The notes beneath the pieces are model-generated. The model saw only the letters and a list, made by a program, of their open reading frames with translations, was not told where the DNA came from and searched no databases. The translations under genes and the position numbers were made by a program. From positions 9,159,214 through 9,223,213 of the forward strand of contig OZ025869.1 of assembly GCA_964019415.1 (NCBI GenBank): DNA of 64,000 bases, written 5' to 3'. The first letter of the stretch is position 1, and each line of letters starts with the position of its first letter. The stretch is from Ianthella basta (lineage: Eukaryota; Porifera; Demospongiae; Verongiida; Ianthellidae). Below, piece by piece: positions 36,201 to 42,029 of the stretch.

Positions 36201-37423
36201 CTTGGAATGGGCATGTTTCTGGCCTGCCCCCAGCTCTAGAAGAGTTGCATGTACTACTCCACAGTGTTGTGGGCATGAAGCTGAGACACAAGTCTTTGAG
36301 CTCATTGTTGTCAATTGAGTTTGTTCAGTGTGTTCACAATATACTTGGCGTTTACTTAGCTTAATGAATTCTCATGACCTTTGTGAATCACTGTTATGAT
36401 AAGAACAAGTATTTCAAGTTAAAAAAAACTCGTGGGGTGCCGGGGCGCCCCTGAACTCAAACTACTTGCTAACAACTTCCCTGTGTATGTTCAATAGTTC
36501 AGATAGTTGGGTATGCAGCATAGCTGCTGGACTGAAAGATACATCTCGATGCCATAGACTGGGGCTGCAAGAGTTTCAAGTCTCCAGACCAGGAAGTCAT
36601 CCAGTGAAAGCACCCCTACCAAACTGTCAAAATGCTTTGCTGATGCTTTTTGATCTACATAACATTCTGAATGAGGATGTACATGTTTATTAGTGCCTGG
36701 AGTAGGAGTGTACTGACTAAAACCGCTACCCTAAGTGGTAATGCCATGATTTGATTTCTCTCTCATTCGACCTCTGTTGTATTTGGGGCTGTACCTCGCA
36801 GGAGAATAGTTAGATAAGCTTTCTTCTACAATAGTATTACTTAAACATGTTCTAGAAAGAGTTTGCTTTCCTTGGGTACACGGCGAAATACGAAGAATGA
36901 CGATTATGAGCCTAGCAAACAGAGAGCGTCGAGCGCGGCCATTTTATAATGTCTGTCAGTGATAATTGGAGCTCTTTCTCGCAGAAGAGACATTCCTTAG
37001 GCTTTTTATTAGTATCACTCTATTAACACATGTTCATGACCACATTTCGTTCGATTCAAAGACGGAGAAACGCCAATGGAGATGATTTTAAGCTTTGTAA
37101 AGATTGACGTGAGTGCCGCCATTTGCAAAATGACAGAAATATATATACGAACATGAAGCCATACGAATACCTAAATCTGAAAACAATATAGGCCAAAAAG
37201 CTCAGCCAGTTTACTACATGACTGCAATGCAGTTAATGATTTTCTTATATATCAAAGCGGACCTTTGATGTAGGACATCATTGGGCAATAAGGCATTTCC
37301 TGTTCTGTTCTTCTTCCTTCCAGGCACAAGATGGAGGAGGAAGTCCAGAAACTTGCAGATCAACTGCAAGAGAAACTTGCAGACCAACTGCAGGAATTGA
37401 AGTCTCTTGTGCTTAAGAAGTAA
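254..37423 (+). CDS. Gene A: SPRY-ankyrin-TRP cation channel (multi-exon, 5' partial)
   Basis: Twenty-one exons chain with consistent phases: 254-298, 4145-4186, 5888-5932, 7345-7902, 9590-10147, 10356-10394, 13361-13909, 14055-14287, 17281-17442, 18257-18768, 23399-23528, 25947-26159, 27234-27313, 27522-27716, 30554-30727, 30882-31184, 31416-31776, 32119-32228, 32807-32863, 35582-35650, 37324-37423. They give about 1,510 codons and a TAA stop. The protein has three SPRY domains, ankyrin repeats, six membrane segments with a pore loop, a TRP-box-like helix, a cysteine cluster and a coiled-coil tail. By family knowledge it is a tetrameric cation channel, with cytosolic ankyrin and SPRY domains as sensor or partner-binding modules. 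The first in-window exon begins in phase 1, so the start codon and perhaps more SPRY units lie upstream. The ligand is unknown. That all exons form one transcript is inference from phase and order; two adjacent genes (SPRY protein, then TRP) are a less likely alternative, because no stop or start separates them. Confidence 0.82.
391..2224 (+). pseudogene. YqaJ-type nuclease gene of the ISL2EU element, broken
   Basis: The first open part (391-969) has a SAP-like helix-extension-helix (LVQLCKKSGLKSSGKKPELI) and then a segment typical of metazoan YqaJ proteins (SLKAFKSLKAYRYLEDDLV), ending near a probable splice donor (GCAGGTACTAC, about 949). The next part (1056-1367) ends at an in-frame TGA (1365-1367) and resumes in the same frame at 1428. 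A frameshift near 1796 leads into the YqaJ core (1796-2224), with GASGDG, LEIKCPFS and HYMQVQGELG. These match the Asp and Glu-x-Lys metal-binding pattern of lambda-exonuclease-like nucleases. In ISL2EU elements this protein travels with the transposase; its role in transposition is not settled. Confidence 0.8.
2378..3306 (-). pseudogene. DDE_4 transposase domain of the ISL2EU element, frameshifted
   Basis: The minus-strand frames 2719-3306 and 2378-2746 together cover a DDE superfamily 4 transposase core. The expected acidic residues are visible: Asp in MNDSTELYIQRP, Asp in VMADRGFD, and Glu in ERAIGRAKNYR. A one-base shift near 2745 splits the gene between SELW and GGRVSDAM, and an upstream TAG near 3315 separates it from the coiled-coil segment that should join it to the THAP domain. 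The family cuts and pastes DNA at terminal inverted repeats. This copy is inactive as read. Confidence 0.85.
3534..3818 (-). pseudogene. THAP zinc finger, N-terminal part of the ISL2EU transposase
   Basis: Starting at the Met at 3818, the minus strand reads MPVSCSAVNCTNRW, followed by FPADPKRQKQWV, WFPSKHDRLCSAHF and DYVPSLF. This is the C2CH THAP pattern: two Cys near the start, the conserved Pro and Trp, a Cys-x2-His, and a Pro-containing AVPTIF-like end. THAP domains bind transposon ends. The frame closes at 3534, and the segment linking it to the DDE core at 3306 holds a frame change and a stop, so the gene is broken. It is the 5' end of the same minus-strand gene. Confidence 0.85.
4145..4186 (+). 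CDS. Gene A linker exon 2 (42 bp, phase 1-1)
   Basis: A CTGCAG acceptor and a GGTTTGTG donor flank a 14-codon exon reading DVAIAIDEEQSVAQ. It is homologous to the exons at 254 and 5888, and about 300 bp of the following intron match the intron after 5932. This marks a segmental duplication. Confidence 0.6.
4798..5481. mobile_element. Non-autonomous DNA element with ~47-bp imperfect TIRs
   Basis: The left end (4798-4845, TACCGTATGGCCGGAAATTT...) is the imperfect inverse of the right end (5432-5481, ending ...TTTCTGGCGATACAGTA). Both share the GGCGG-GAATTTA-TTTTGGCGGATT core. The interior of about 590 bp has no protein I recognise. A related terminus lies at 5804-5867. It sits in a gene A intron. 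Confidence 0.7.
5804..5867 (-). repeat. Solo terminus of the 4798-5481 repeat family
   Basis: The reverse complement (CAAATGGCCAGATATTTTGG...) follows the left end of the 4798 element for about 60 bases, including the GATTGCTGAAAT stretch. No matching partner end is visible nearby, so this looks like a truncated second copy. Confidence 0.6.
5888..5932 (+). CDS. Gene A linker exon 3 (45 bp, phase 1-1)
   Basis: A CTGCAG acceptor and a GGTTAGTG donor flank 15 codons reading DDAATACHEEQPAMQ, similar to exons 254-298 and 4145-4186. It directly precedes the first SPRY exon visible in the window, which accepts the same phase. Confidence 0.6.
6820..7119 (+). pseudogene. Possible DUF3504/Crypton-like fragment in intron
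   Basis: A 99-codon open stretch contains VNVPKCTERCNNWSVSNFEEW and CSDILRSADCQELDEVQSSFIL. The pattern of a VPK-T---W-V--F--W helix followed by a C--DIL segment resembles the N-terminal part of DUF3504 (tyrosine-recombinase-derived, KIAA1958/QRICH1-like) proteins. The resemblance is partial and from memory. It has no plausible splice sites into gene A, and the downstream catalytic part is missing. Confidence 0.35.
7345..7902 (+). CDS. Gene A SPRY domain exon 1 (558 bp, phase 1-1)
   Basis: The exon runs from a GATACAG acceptor to a GACAGTAAGC donor and encodes 186 codons. SPRY hallmarks are WNYFEVKI, DGEIGIGLGHKNYPL, MPGWG, SIGYHADDGGLYH, GPTCSIGDTMGCGIDF and VWFTKNDKVVF. By eye the pattern is closest to the SPRYD3/RanBP9-type SPRY rather than PRY-SPRY of TRIM proteins. 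SPRY domains are beta-sandwich protein-binding modules. Symmetric phases allow duplication or skipping without breaking the frame. Twin exons lie at 9590 and 13361. Confidence 0.88.
7903..9589 (+). other. Intron between SPRY exons 1 and 2, no gene seen
   Basis: Intronic sequence. Around 8150-8220 it carries the motif CTCTAAAATTTCTGTAGCCCTC, which also recurs in the introns after linker exons 2 and 3 (near 4450 and 6180). No coding domain or RNA gene was recognised. Confidence 0.6.
9590..10147 (+). CDS. Gene A SPRY domain exon 2 (558 bp, phase 1-1)
   Basis: A TTTGTTTAG acceptor and a GATTTTGGTAAGC donor flank 186 codons, exactly the length of SPRY exon 1. Hallmarks are WNYFEVKI, DGEIGIGVGHKDYLL, LPGWD, SIGYHADDGGLFH, GPTCTTGDRMGCGVDF and VNVWFTKNGQVV. 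It is clearly paralogous to the exons at 7345 and 13361. Differences cluster in the first 40 codons and near the C-terminal loop, so the binding surface may have diverged. Confidence 0.88.
10356..10394 (+). CDS. Gene A linker exon 4 (39 bp, phase 1-1)
   Basis: A TTTGCAG acceptor and an ATCAGTAAGC donor flank 13 codons reading MLYDSDVEEDPI. It is acidic and symmetric in phase like the other linker exons, and it sits between SPRY 2 and SPRY 3. Sequence similarity to the other linkers is weak. Removing it would not disturb the frame. Confidence 0.5.
10395..13360 (+). other. Intron before SPRY exon 3, no gene seen
   Basis: About 3 kb of intron. The last ~65 bases before 13361 (TTCATTGCTATTGTTCTCTG...) match the sequence before SPRY exon 1, so the duplication includes flanking intron. 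Near 12708 a TTTTCAG is followed by ACTGAAGCAGCTATTGAAGC, which resembles a linker exon but has no donor. Nothing else was recognised. Confidence 0.6.
13361..13909 (+). CDS. Gene A SPRY domain exon 3 (549 bp, phase 1-1)
   Basis: A TTGATTTAG acceptor and an AACGTTGGTAAGT donor flank 183 codons. Hallmarks are WNYFEVEI, DGEIGIGLGHKNYPL, MPGWGNHSIGYHADDGGLYH, GPTCTTGDRMGCGVDF and VNVWFTKNDKVVF. It is nearer to SPRY 1 than to SPRY 2 in several blocks, such as GHKNYPL and the SKFYPLICM / SMFYPLICM pair. It is the last SPRY before the ankyrin part. Confidence 0.88.
14055..14287 (+). CDS. Gene A exon after SPRY 3 (phase 1-0)
   Basis: An AATTGCAG acceptor and an AATGTAAGT donor flank 78 codons. The frame contains VPWWRDIGFECEEAV, RTHQKYGKWDTSPEV and a helical run to FVQEYAN. 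No known domain was recognised. The composition (Trp-rich start, then amphipathic helices) suggests a structured linker joining SPRY to the ankyrin region. The phase change from 1 to 0 marks the end of the duplicated symmetric-exon block. Confidence 0.7.
14800..15900 (-). mobile_element. Non-LTR retrotransposon reverse transcriptase relic
   Basis: The minus strand reads GVPQGRIWSLLLFDL (RT motif with the GVPQGS-type box), a degraded catalytic region (CYAVDA where YADD is expected), LNSDLERILMFGKKWLLEF and VIGFTLDNKDTWSAHVD. These are the thumb and connection segments of jockey/CR1-like non-LTR elements. Several in-frame stops interrupt it and both ends are lost. It lies antisense within a gene A intron. 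Confidence 0.75.
16326..16737. repeat. Foldback element, ~165-bp arms
   Basis: The left arm (about 16326-16490) begins TGAAAGATAACGTTCGGAAC. The right arm (about 16572-16737) ends in the inverse, GTTCCAAACGTTATCTTTCA. Between these the arms remain complementary with few mismatches (for example CACCGATC / GATCGGTG and CAGATCTTT / AAAGATCTG). The spacer is about 80 bp. It is a MITE-like hairpin in the intron before the ankyrin exons. Confidence 0.85.
17281..17442 (+). CDS. Gene A exon, pre-ankyrin segment (phase 0-0)
   Basis: An ACCTGTAG acceptor and an ATTGTGGTAAGT donor flank exactly 54 codons. The sequence includes FKEFKAPNGKRLE and HIALFFANLLISAVGESRALEFF. It has two predicted helices and could be a degenerate ankyrin-like pair leading into the next exon. 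It joins the phase-0 ends of both neighbours. Confidence 0.75.
18257..18768 (+). CDS. Gene A ankyrin-repeat exon (phase 0-2)
   Basis: A CTTGCAG acceptor and a GTGCAGTAAGT donor flank 512 bp. About three to four ankyrin repeats are visible: NWGANANVHDSDGKTALHL, AEVDVQDNSGDTPLHVAARNG and NGASNSLVNNREETALVTAAVHGN, each with the G-TPLH / A---GN logic. In TRPV/TRPA channels the cytosolic ankyrin stack binds ligands or calmodulin and couples to gating. The repeat number is smaller than in TRPA1 (usually over 14) and nearer to TRPV (about six). Confidence 0.88.
18831..20303. mobile_element. Element with ~272-bp long inverted repeats, nested insert
   Basis: The left arm 18831-19102 (TCTTATTATAATAA...) is inverted at 20031-20303 (...TTATTATAATAAGA), and both arms share matching blocks such as CTCCTTCAATT and AGAGATAGGAAAA. 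The ~930-bp interior holds a second, smaller element (19233-19795). It lies in the gene A intron directly after the ankyrin exon. Confidence 0.8.
19233..19795 (-). mobile_element. Nested DNA element with helix-turn-helix transposase fragment
   Basis: Termini TTGTATTTGTCCGAATAGAG (left) and the inverse-like ...ATATGGACAAATACGG (right, ending near 19795) form imperfect inverted repeats rich in GGCCTCTATT. The minus strand at 19452-19634 reads VVSFKLKAIECAEKMTKEAAATLY, which resembles the N-terminal helix-turn-helix of pogo/CENP-B/Brinker-type proteins (S-KLK-IE-AE-----AA). No DDE domain is present, so it is non-autonomous. Confidence 0.5.
20380..20895 (+). repeat. Left copy of a ~480-bp inverted repeat pair
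   Basis: The sequence GTAGTGCTGTCTATGTAGGG... through TTTTTGGCTGGCTGCATTCC and CAAATTACATAATTAAACCG reappears in inverse orientation at 25400-25862 with roughly 80% identity. It includes a (TTC)n tract at 20602-20655. The protein reading of one frame (GQA---FSNYII--DET) is conserved between the copies, which hints at a former coding element. Confidence 0.75.
21120..21388. repeat. Foldback MITE family A, copy 1
   Basis: A near-perfect palindrome: GTAAGGATGTAGGGATGGCA and AAAAAGGACAGAAACAAGTA on the left are inverted on the right as TACTTGTTTCTGTCCTTTTT and ATGCCATCCCTACATCCTTAC. Further copies are at 21540-21745 (partial), 24540-24785 and 24920-25185. Confidence 0.85.
21233..21890 (+). repeat. 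Direct tandem duplication, ~360-bp period
   Basis: The block from GGTGTAGGACTATA (about 21236) through AATGTAAGGTATCATATTGT (about 21518) is repeated from about 21549 to 21878. The second unit carries an extra ~55 bp with (ATC)n near 21664-21684. The unit contains the right half of MITE family A plus unique flank. Confidence 0.8.
23399..23528 (+). CDS. Gene A exon after ankyrin repeats (phase 2-0)
   Basis: A TTCTTTAG acceptor and a CTCACTGTAAGT donor flank 130 bp. The first base completes a Gln codon from the previous exon. The frame contains YCATVRKTDDDEEELRFEA and VQRLVTQAANCDVDLT. This is an acidic stretch followed by a helix, placed like the linker between ankyrin stack and membrane domain in TRP channels. 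No domain was recognised. Confidence 0.72.
24540..24785. repeat. Foldback MITE family A, copy 3
   Basis: It has the same arms as the 21120 copy (AAAAAGGACAGAAACAAGTA ... CCACTTGTTTCTGTTCTTTT) with a few changes, in the same gene A intron. Confidence 0.8.
24920..25185. repeat. Foldback MITE family A, copy 4
   Basis: The arms GGATGTAGGGATGGCATAAA and TTTATGCCATCCCTACATCC are inverted about a centre near 25050. The centre includes ACCCTTGAATGTAG in inverse orientation to copy 1. Confidence 0.82.
25400..25862 (-). repeat. Right copy of the ~480-bp inverted repeat pair
   Basis: This is the reverse complement of 20380-20895 at about 80% identity by eye, including CAAATTACATAATTCAACTG, TTTTTGGCTGGCTGTATTCC and GTAGTGCTGTCTATGTAGAG. 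The ~4.5 kb between the copies contains the MITEs and one gene A exon (23399-23528), so the pair is either two independent insertions or an inverted duplication. Confidence 0.75.
25947..26159 (+). CDS. Gene A exon, pre-membrane segment (phase 0-0)
   Basis: A CAATTAG acceptor and an AAATTGGTGAGT donor flank 71 codons. It begins PELLWKIFDACLFGEKLVIT, then has a Lys/Asp-rich low-complexity stretch (GSENKKDKSQETS) and ends LLSYLTDRPKL. The low-complexity part may be a flexible insert. Phase 0 at both ends makes it skippable. Confidence 0.75.
26310..27032. mobile_element. Non-autonomous element with ~55-bp TIRs and inner palindrome
   Basis: The left end ATTCATAATTCCAAATAGAG is inverted at the right end CTCTATTTGGAATTATGAAT (to 27032), and the inverse match continues through CCTAAAATTTTC. 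An inner palindrome pairs CAGCACTGGTAGACCTTG (near 26374) with CAAGGTCTACCAGTGCTG (near 26606). The part from 26629 on (AAGTATTTCGAGTTTAAAAA) recurs at 36404 and 56096. Confidence 0.75.
27234..27313 (+). CDS. Gene A exon, pre-S1 segment (phase 0-2)
   Basis: A TTCAACAG acceptor and an ATTCTGGTATGT donor flank 80 bp encoding FFKLAKHPTLKTFVSEQWKE and then ARYVFW. The HP...W pattern just before the first membrane helix is typical of TRPV/TRPA/TRPC pre-S1 regions. The last Trp codon is completed by the next exon. Confidence 0.82.
27522..27716 (+). CDS. Gene A exon with membrane segments S1 and S2
   Basis: A CCACACAG acceptor and a ATAGTGTAAGT donor flank 195 bp, phase 2-2. Hydrophobic helices LVYYIFQMIILTFAFAIAA (S1) and GICEVLLLLMTLVKIVEEF (S2) are separated by a short extracellular loop of about 24 residues with PELTDDQLNRYPYPL. 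That is a voltage-sensor-like half without the S4 arginines of Kv channels, as usual for TRPs. Confidence 0.85.
27717..30553 (+). other. Intron between S1-S2 and S3-S4 exons, no gene seen
   Basis: About 2.8 kb of AT-rich intron. No domain, RNA gene or clear inverted repeat was recognised. Confidence 0.6.
30554..30727 (+). CDS. Gene A exon with membrane segments S3 and S4
   Basis: A TATACAG acceptor and a CTTTAGGTAAGT donor flank 174 bp, phase 2-2. It reads LLDWTNYIELLTILFTLSII (S3, with the DW-NY motif common before TRP S3) and WIVTSLAYFFSGFKIIEFIA (S4), followed by LFR, the start of the S4-S5 linker. There are no regularly spaced positive charges in S4. Confidence 0.86.
30882..31184 (+). 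CDS. Gene A exon with S5 and pore loop
   Basis: A CTGTACAG acceptor and a CTCAGGTATGT donor flank 303 bp, phase 2-2. It encodes a S4-S5 linker, S5 (FMAVFLILLVIFSGGFYFSL), an extracellular turret with a possible N-glycosylation site (DNST), and a pore helix region VARLLHEVYFTGLRALIEAG. The canonical TRPV GMGD-type filter is not present, so the selectivity cannot be inferred. Confidence 0.85.
31416..31776 (+). CDS. Gene A exon with S6, TRP-box-like helix and Cys cluster
   Basis: A TTATTCAG acceptor and a AACATTGTAAGT donor flank 361 bp, phase 2-0. S6 is VIIYMVFLFIVVIVLLNVLI, followed by AQVSDTYGKVLSTAEGIYLY. That matches the S6-TRP helix transition of TRPV-type channels (LLN-LIA---DT---V). After it comes a run with about 15 cysteines in roughly 75 residues (RCFERCGGACFRRC, LQICCLISC, FYYCCDVCF). 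Such clusters can be palmitoylated or redox-active; the function here is unknown. Confidence 0.87.
32119..32228 (+). CDS. Gene A C-terminal tail exon 1 (phase 0-2)
   Basis: A GTCAATAG acceptor and an ACTGTGTGAGT donor flank 110 bp reading CSKERQWPNLVWIGKKRNQK and then NPRWESFKKKVVWFFTV. It is a basic, Trp-containing segment, possibly a membrane-proximal or calmodulin-type amphipathic helix. The donor was chosen because GTGAGT is strong and restores phase with the next exon. Confidence 0.7.
32807..32863 (+). CDS. Gene A C-terminal tail exon 2 (57 bp, phase 2-2)
   Basis: A GTTGCAG acceptor and a CTGGAGTGAGT donor flank 57 bp reading YAFDEDDDLAAEEGTQKLE, an acidic stretch. The donor and about 130 bases of the following intron are homologous to those of the exon at 35582, so this is one half of a tandem duplication. 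Confidence 0.72.
33523..33850. repeat. Foldback MITE family B, copy 1
   Basis: The arms AAAAGGGATTTAGGAATGGC and GCCATTCCTAAATCCCTTTT, plus TTCCTAATTTCCTTGTAGCT and its inverse, form a long hairpin with ends near GTGTATAAAAATTTC / GGAATTTTTATACAC. A second copy lies at 62538-62818. Confidence 0.85.
34015..34335 (+). repeat. Dispersed repeat, copy 1 (partner 63385-63720)
   Basis: Shared blocks with 63385-63720 include AAATGGGG-like runs, GTGGGAAGGAGAA, ATATGAAAAGACAAA, CATCAATTGTTCTT / CATTAATTGTTCTT and CATTAAGATAGG. Both copies lie downstream of a MITE family B copy. Function unknown. Confidence 0.7.
34575..35140 (+). repeat. 57-bp minisatellite, ~8 units plus degenerate end
   Basis: The unit starts GGCATCTGGTGCCCCAGTGA and ends CCCCTGCAAACATTG. 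Units follow from 34586 to about 35010, then degrade with GTGAACTTCACTATCAGTAC. The 57-bp period is 19 codons, so several frames on both strands stay open (for example HWASGAPVNF per unit on plus). It sits inside a gene A intron with no splice signals joining it, so I read it as a repeat and not a protein. Confidence 0.9.
35582..35650 (+). CDS. Gene A C-terminal tail exon 3 (69 bp, phase 2-2)
   Basis: A TGATGCAG acceptor and a CTAGAGTGAGT donor flank 69 bp reading RKMEIEHKKLEDKIEKVLSD and then KLE. This is a charged heptad-like helix, part of a C-terminal coiled coil. The donor and following intron are duplicated from exon 32807. Confidence 0.75.
36404..37190 (+). repeat. Dispersed repeat related to the 26629-26965 segment
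   Basis: The start (AAGTATTTCAAGTTAAAAAA, then CTCGTGGGGTGCC) matches 26629-26730. The end (GAACATGAAGCCATACGAAT ... AAAACAATATAGG near 37150-37192) matches 26920-26965. About 640 unrelated bases lie between, so this copy is longer or has an insertion. A third partial copy begins at 56096. Confidence 0.65.
37324..37423 (+). CDS. Gene A last coding exon, coiled coil and stop
   Basis: A CTTCCAG acceptor is followed by 33 codons ending TAA at 37421-37423. It reads HKMEEEVQKLADQLQEKLAD and then QLQELKSLVLKK. The repeated KLADQLQ units form a leucine heptad coiled coil with exon 35582, a common tetramerisation device at TRP channel C-termini. No AATAAA was noticed close after the stop. Confidence 0.82.
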
Positions 37424-39792
37424 CAACCATGATAGCTTTAGTTTACATTATTAGTAGCAGTACAATAGGACTTAGCATACTGAGTGAAAACTACTATTGC
37501 TATAGGGATCTGTAGTCTACCTTCAGCACTAGCTAACTGAGTAGCACTGTAGTCAGCAGCTGTAGCTTGTATGCTGCACTTGTTTGCATTGTAGCCACAA
37601 GATTGTTTTTTGATGCTGTTATATATAAACCCACTACATGGTGACACAAGGTACAATATATATGTGCCAACCGCACCATGTATGCGGCTAACTGCATACC
37701 GAGTGTCGTTTGTGTCAAATTGCGACAAGTGTCATGTTAACCATCATGGTCATTATATGGCATAACTGTGTGTATGCAGTAATGTATGGTAGCTATGTCC
37801 AGGAACCAAGAACTATGACTAGTCTATTTACTATAGCTATATACTTTCCATGCTACAACATAATTACATACACATTCTCTACCTACTGTGAAGTATAATA
37901 ATACAGGCATGGCAAGCTAGACCAACTGGCGGAAAACCCTCAGGAACAAGGAAGGGGGGCGGTCCATGCAACAACCCAGGTCAACACTCGCCTATCCTTA
38001 AGCATGTGCTGCCAGATGTCCTAGGATGATAACATGCAGCTTGCTTAATTGGTACTTATAAAGTTGATGCCAATGTCCTTGAAAGTACTCAAAGTAACAG
38101 GAAACACATAAGTACACGCGATTGTGCATTGCAAACTAGCACAAACATTCAGCTTTCAATTGCACCACCTATGCAAATTCCTTTAGCATGCAGAACTAGT
38201 GGTCCCTGCAGCCCATGATTTCTACTGTGGTCTTGACCACAAAACTTTGAGCGCATTGTAATCACAGTGACAGGAATAGATGATTAATTAACCAATGTAC
38301 ACAGTTCATGCCATCAACAGTGCACATCTTATGGAGTAGCTGAAGCTTGCAAATGCCTGATTTTCATAATGTAATCCTGAATGCAGGACAAAGTAATCCC
38401 ATTTGGGGTGTATATCCAAGGTGCCATTTGTATTCTTGCAGCTAGCCCATGCATATGGAACTAGTGCAAACGTGACATCAGCAGGAGAAGCAGGAGGACT
38501 CCATGTGCATATATAGCATATCATGCTGCATTCAGTTACTTTAACTGCATGATCTTGAGCACAGTAGCAATTGGCTTAAAGCAGCAGCATTAGATGTAAA
38601 CATTATTAATACAGAACTACAATACATGCGCAGTGCCTGTACAGGGGAAAATACAGCATTGTTATGTATAGACTCATCTGTGAATAAAGGAAGAGAGAGA
38701 GAAACACACTGTACCAGCTGCAGCAGCATTAGATGTACAGTACCTGGAAAACTGATTAGTAGCAGTAGCTGCCAGAGGAAATGCCTGCTTCAGCCGCATC
38801 TCTGCAGTTAGTGGATTATCCATGAATCTATAGAACAGTATGAAGGTATTAAGATTTACTTGTATTCATGATCAATGCACAGGCTAATTAGCTAGTGTGT
38901 AGCTACACATTGTGCTGCTTATCCTATACTTAGGAAGATAGTATAATTATAATTATGGTTAGGTTGTTCTGTACATTTTGCTGAGCTGGCTGCCTGGTTC
39001 GTGTCGGACAATTAAAGTAAATTCGGTATTAGAAATTCTACGTTGCTTCCTGTTGCCTTCCCACGCAGTGGGCGGTTACCCCCATTGAGACTGAGACATT
39101 TGAGAGGCTAATCGACTTGGGTGGTACTGTGTGATTGTTTCACCCCCCAACACTCTGAGAAGGCAACATCTGATAAAGACCGCCAAATTGGACGCGTACT
39201 GATCTGTAAAGAAGACTGGGGAGTCAAAGGCAGCTAGCGCGTGGGGCTGTTTGCGGACCGATCAGGTTAGTGAAGGCGGCGTGTTGCGCCAATGTTAAGG
39301 GGGTGCTATTCCTTGATCGATGCCATGGAGCTTAGCCCACGAAAAGAGCAAGTTATAGATGCGGGTACAGTTACGCGTATGCACGGCCCTCGTGTATCCC
39401 AAGCCACTGCGCATTCACGCAAGCGCCAACACTTGGCATAGCCTCTCTCACAGTTCGCTCCGAGCCCTCACCAACGGGCCTGGCGCGCACGGACACCTGT
39501 TGCTTTATGGCATGTCCAGCACTGGGAGAAATGCGTGTGGCATGTGGGGGATGTAGTCTGGGCAACACCATGTACGGTACCTTGGCGTTGTATGCCACAG
39601 CCTAAAACCGCAAAGTAACTCAGCTACATAGCGTGGCACACACAAAGGTTGTCCCTGGATACAGACCACAGTGTGCTGGGTAGCTATTGGTGTTTGGCAA
39701 TTACATGCCACCCCCTAGCCCTCAACCATGTTCTTGATGAAAAGCACTTCAATATAGGTAATAGGTGTGGGAATGTTTAACTCTGCACACAG

Positions 39793-39793
<1 letters not shown>

Positions 39794-39871
<78 letters not shown>

Positions 39872-39895
39872 ACGCACACACACACACACACACCA
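39794..39895 (+). repeat. (CA)n microsatellite
   Basis: About 100 bp of pure to nearly pure CA with one CACGCA interruption near 39871, ending in a short (CAC) run. Confidence 0.95.
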
Positions 39896-41948
39896 CCACC
39901 ACTGCTGTATGAGTTGCTGGGAGACAAGTTGAAGCTGTGCCCTTGATTGGGACTGGGAAGAGATTGTAAGGCTTCTTGATGTCACTGTAAAGTGGCAACT
40001 AGGAGACTGCATGGTGAAGCCTTGAACTTGCCCCCTGTCACCCAGCCACCTGGCCTGTTGTCACCTGTCATACAGTTCTCTGTCACCCAGTCACCTTCAC
40101 CTGTCACCCAGCCGCCTGTTACCCATCCGTGTTCATGGTAACACTGAGGTTGTTGGCGTTTGGATCACGGTTGTTCACGGAGGAGTCTCCTAGTGGCATC
40201 CGTTCAGGGACTGAATGTGATTGTGTGCCAATACTATTGTTGCAGTCATTCATCCATTTCCACGTCACTTTGCCTAGAAAGGCAGCAAGCTGTTCTCTAT
40301 GAGTTCCTCCAGTGAATTCATATTGAAATTGTTTCTATCCTGATACATGTATAATGAACAGTATTTGTACCTGTGCACAAGTATTTCTACAAAATGCACA
40401 CTGTATCCTTGTTTGTGTGGCGGTTATTGTTTCAATGTTGTGTGCTGGTCAGGACAGGATGTTGTTGTGTCGTCTTGGTCCAAAAGAATGCAGAAATCCA
40501 AAATTTTGAATTATTCTTATCATTTCCATGTACTAGTGTCAATATTTGCTTTGTGATGGGCTGTGTGTCTTATAAATAGGCCAGTGGCCTATGGGGCAAG
40601 CATGTTACATGTGTATGCTATGGGGCACCTGTTTTGGATCACAATGCAATATATCACTTGTGCATCACACTTGAGTATGGTATAACTAATACGTAACATC
40701 CTGTGTTAATTTCACTGTATTTTATGAAAGTATGTATGTATGTAGTGCAATGTGGTGAATGTTGTGAAGTAGAAATGCTGTTACTTGTAGGATGAAGACA
40801 TAAGTGTGCTAAGGTGATGTGGAACGATTGTAAGCGAAATGGGGAGAATTCCAGTTGACTGAGTCTATTTGCACGATACTATCCTTCGAAACAGAAAACC
40901 TTTAAAACGGCAGTGTCGATCCAACTTTTCTACTGGTAAGATTTCGCTTATTATATCAAACACCACACACAGCAACCCACGTCTCGTAAAGGCATATGTC
41001 TTAGTAAGATACAGTGGTGATACCACTCGGCCCTTTGATGTGGTATGTAATGCATCACTGTCATTTCTACTTCAAAGAACTGCAGTGACTTTTAGTTAAT
41101 GACACCCCTTTATGCAGTAACGTACGTAGCCACCCAGGTTTTATGTGCGTGCCTTGGAGAGGCCTGAGTGGCTGTGTAGTTCACACATGCGTAGATTTGT
41201 TCACACCAGCTGCCGTTGGGTTTTCAACAATTTCTGTCGTTTCAATAGCTTTTAGCCACAGTACCGTCATGAGTAAATTGCTTAAGATGTTCTTTTTTAT
41301 TTTGGGTCCGTTGCTTTCAGTGGATGCATTCTTCATGTGTTGTGACAACAGTTTGAAAGCTGTCACTATACAACTATGTTCAACCTTGTTTCAGTTGCTA
41401 TCTGTAACACTTAGTACATGTTGCACTGCTTTCTGCATGTGTTCAACTCCGCCGGGCTCAACGCCGTCCCATCCTTGTATGTTGTACAAAGGGCCACTGT
41501 GTAGTGGTACTGAATAGGGGACATACATGGGACCTCAGGTGTTGGTCTCCTTTGTACAGGTATGTGAAAGGTTTGTGTTGCTGGGTTTGTCCTCTATGTT
41601 CTTTCACACCCAACAGACCGTCTCTTCCTTTGTGCAACTCTTTATAGTTTGTGGGTTTCAGTTGTTGGGAAAGGCCAGCTCATGCAGTGAACTATAGACC
41701 TGTGTGATGTGGTGTGTGTGGAGGGGTGTGTCTACATGGAGAGCGTGTCATTGTCTTCCACAAGGTAGCCTAGGTACTGTGCCTGCGCTTCATTGCCACT
41801 TGACTGTGTTGTGCTGAGAGTGGATTGCAAAGGGGTGTGTCAGAGTGTATATGGTTGTATTTCCATTAGCCTGCCCATTAGGGTAGCTAGCTGATAGCGA
41901 CTGTACCACTCACACATTGTACAGTGTACCCAACTACATTAACACATG

Positions 41949-41951
<3 letters not shown>

Positions 41952-42027
<76 letters not shown>
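41952..42027 (+). repeat. (CA)n microsatellite
   Basis: About 75 bp of pure CA. Confidence 0.95.

Positions 42028-42029
<2 letters not shown>

Noticed and set aside
39360..39600. A GC-richer patch that could be a promoter or CpG island
   Set aside because: No initiator, TATA context or adjacent gene start supports it.
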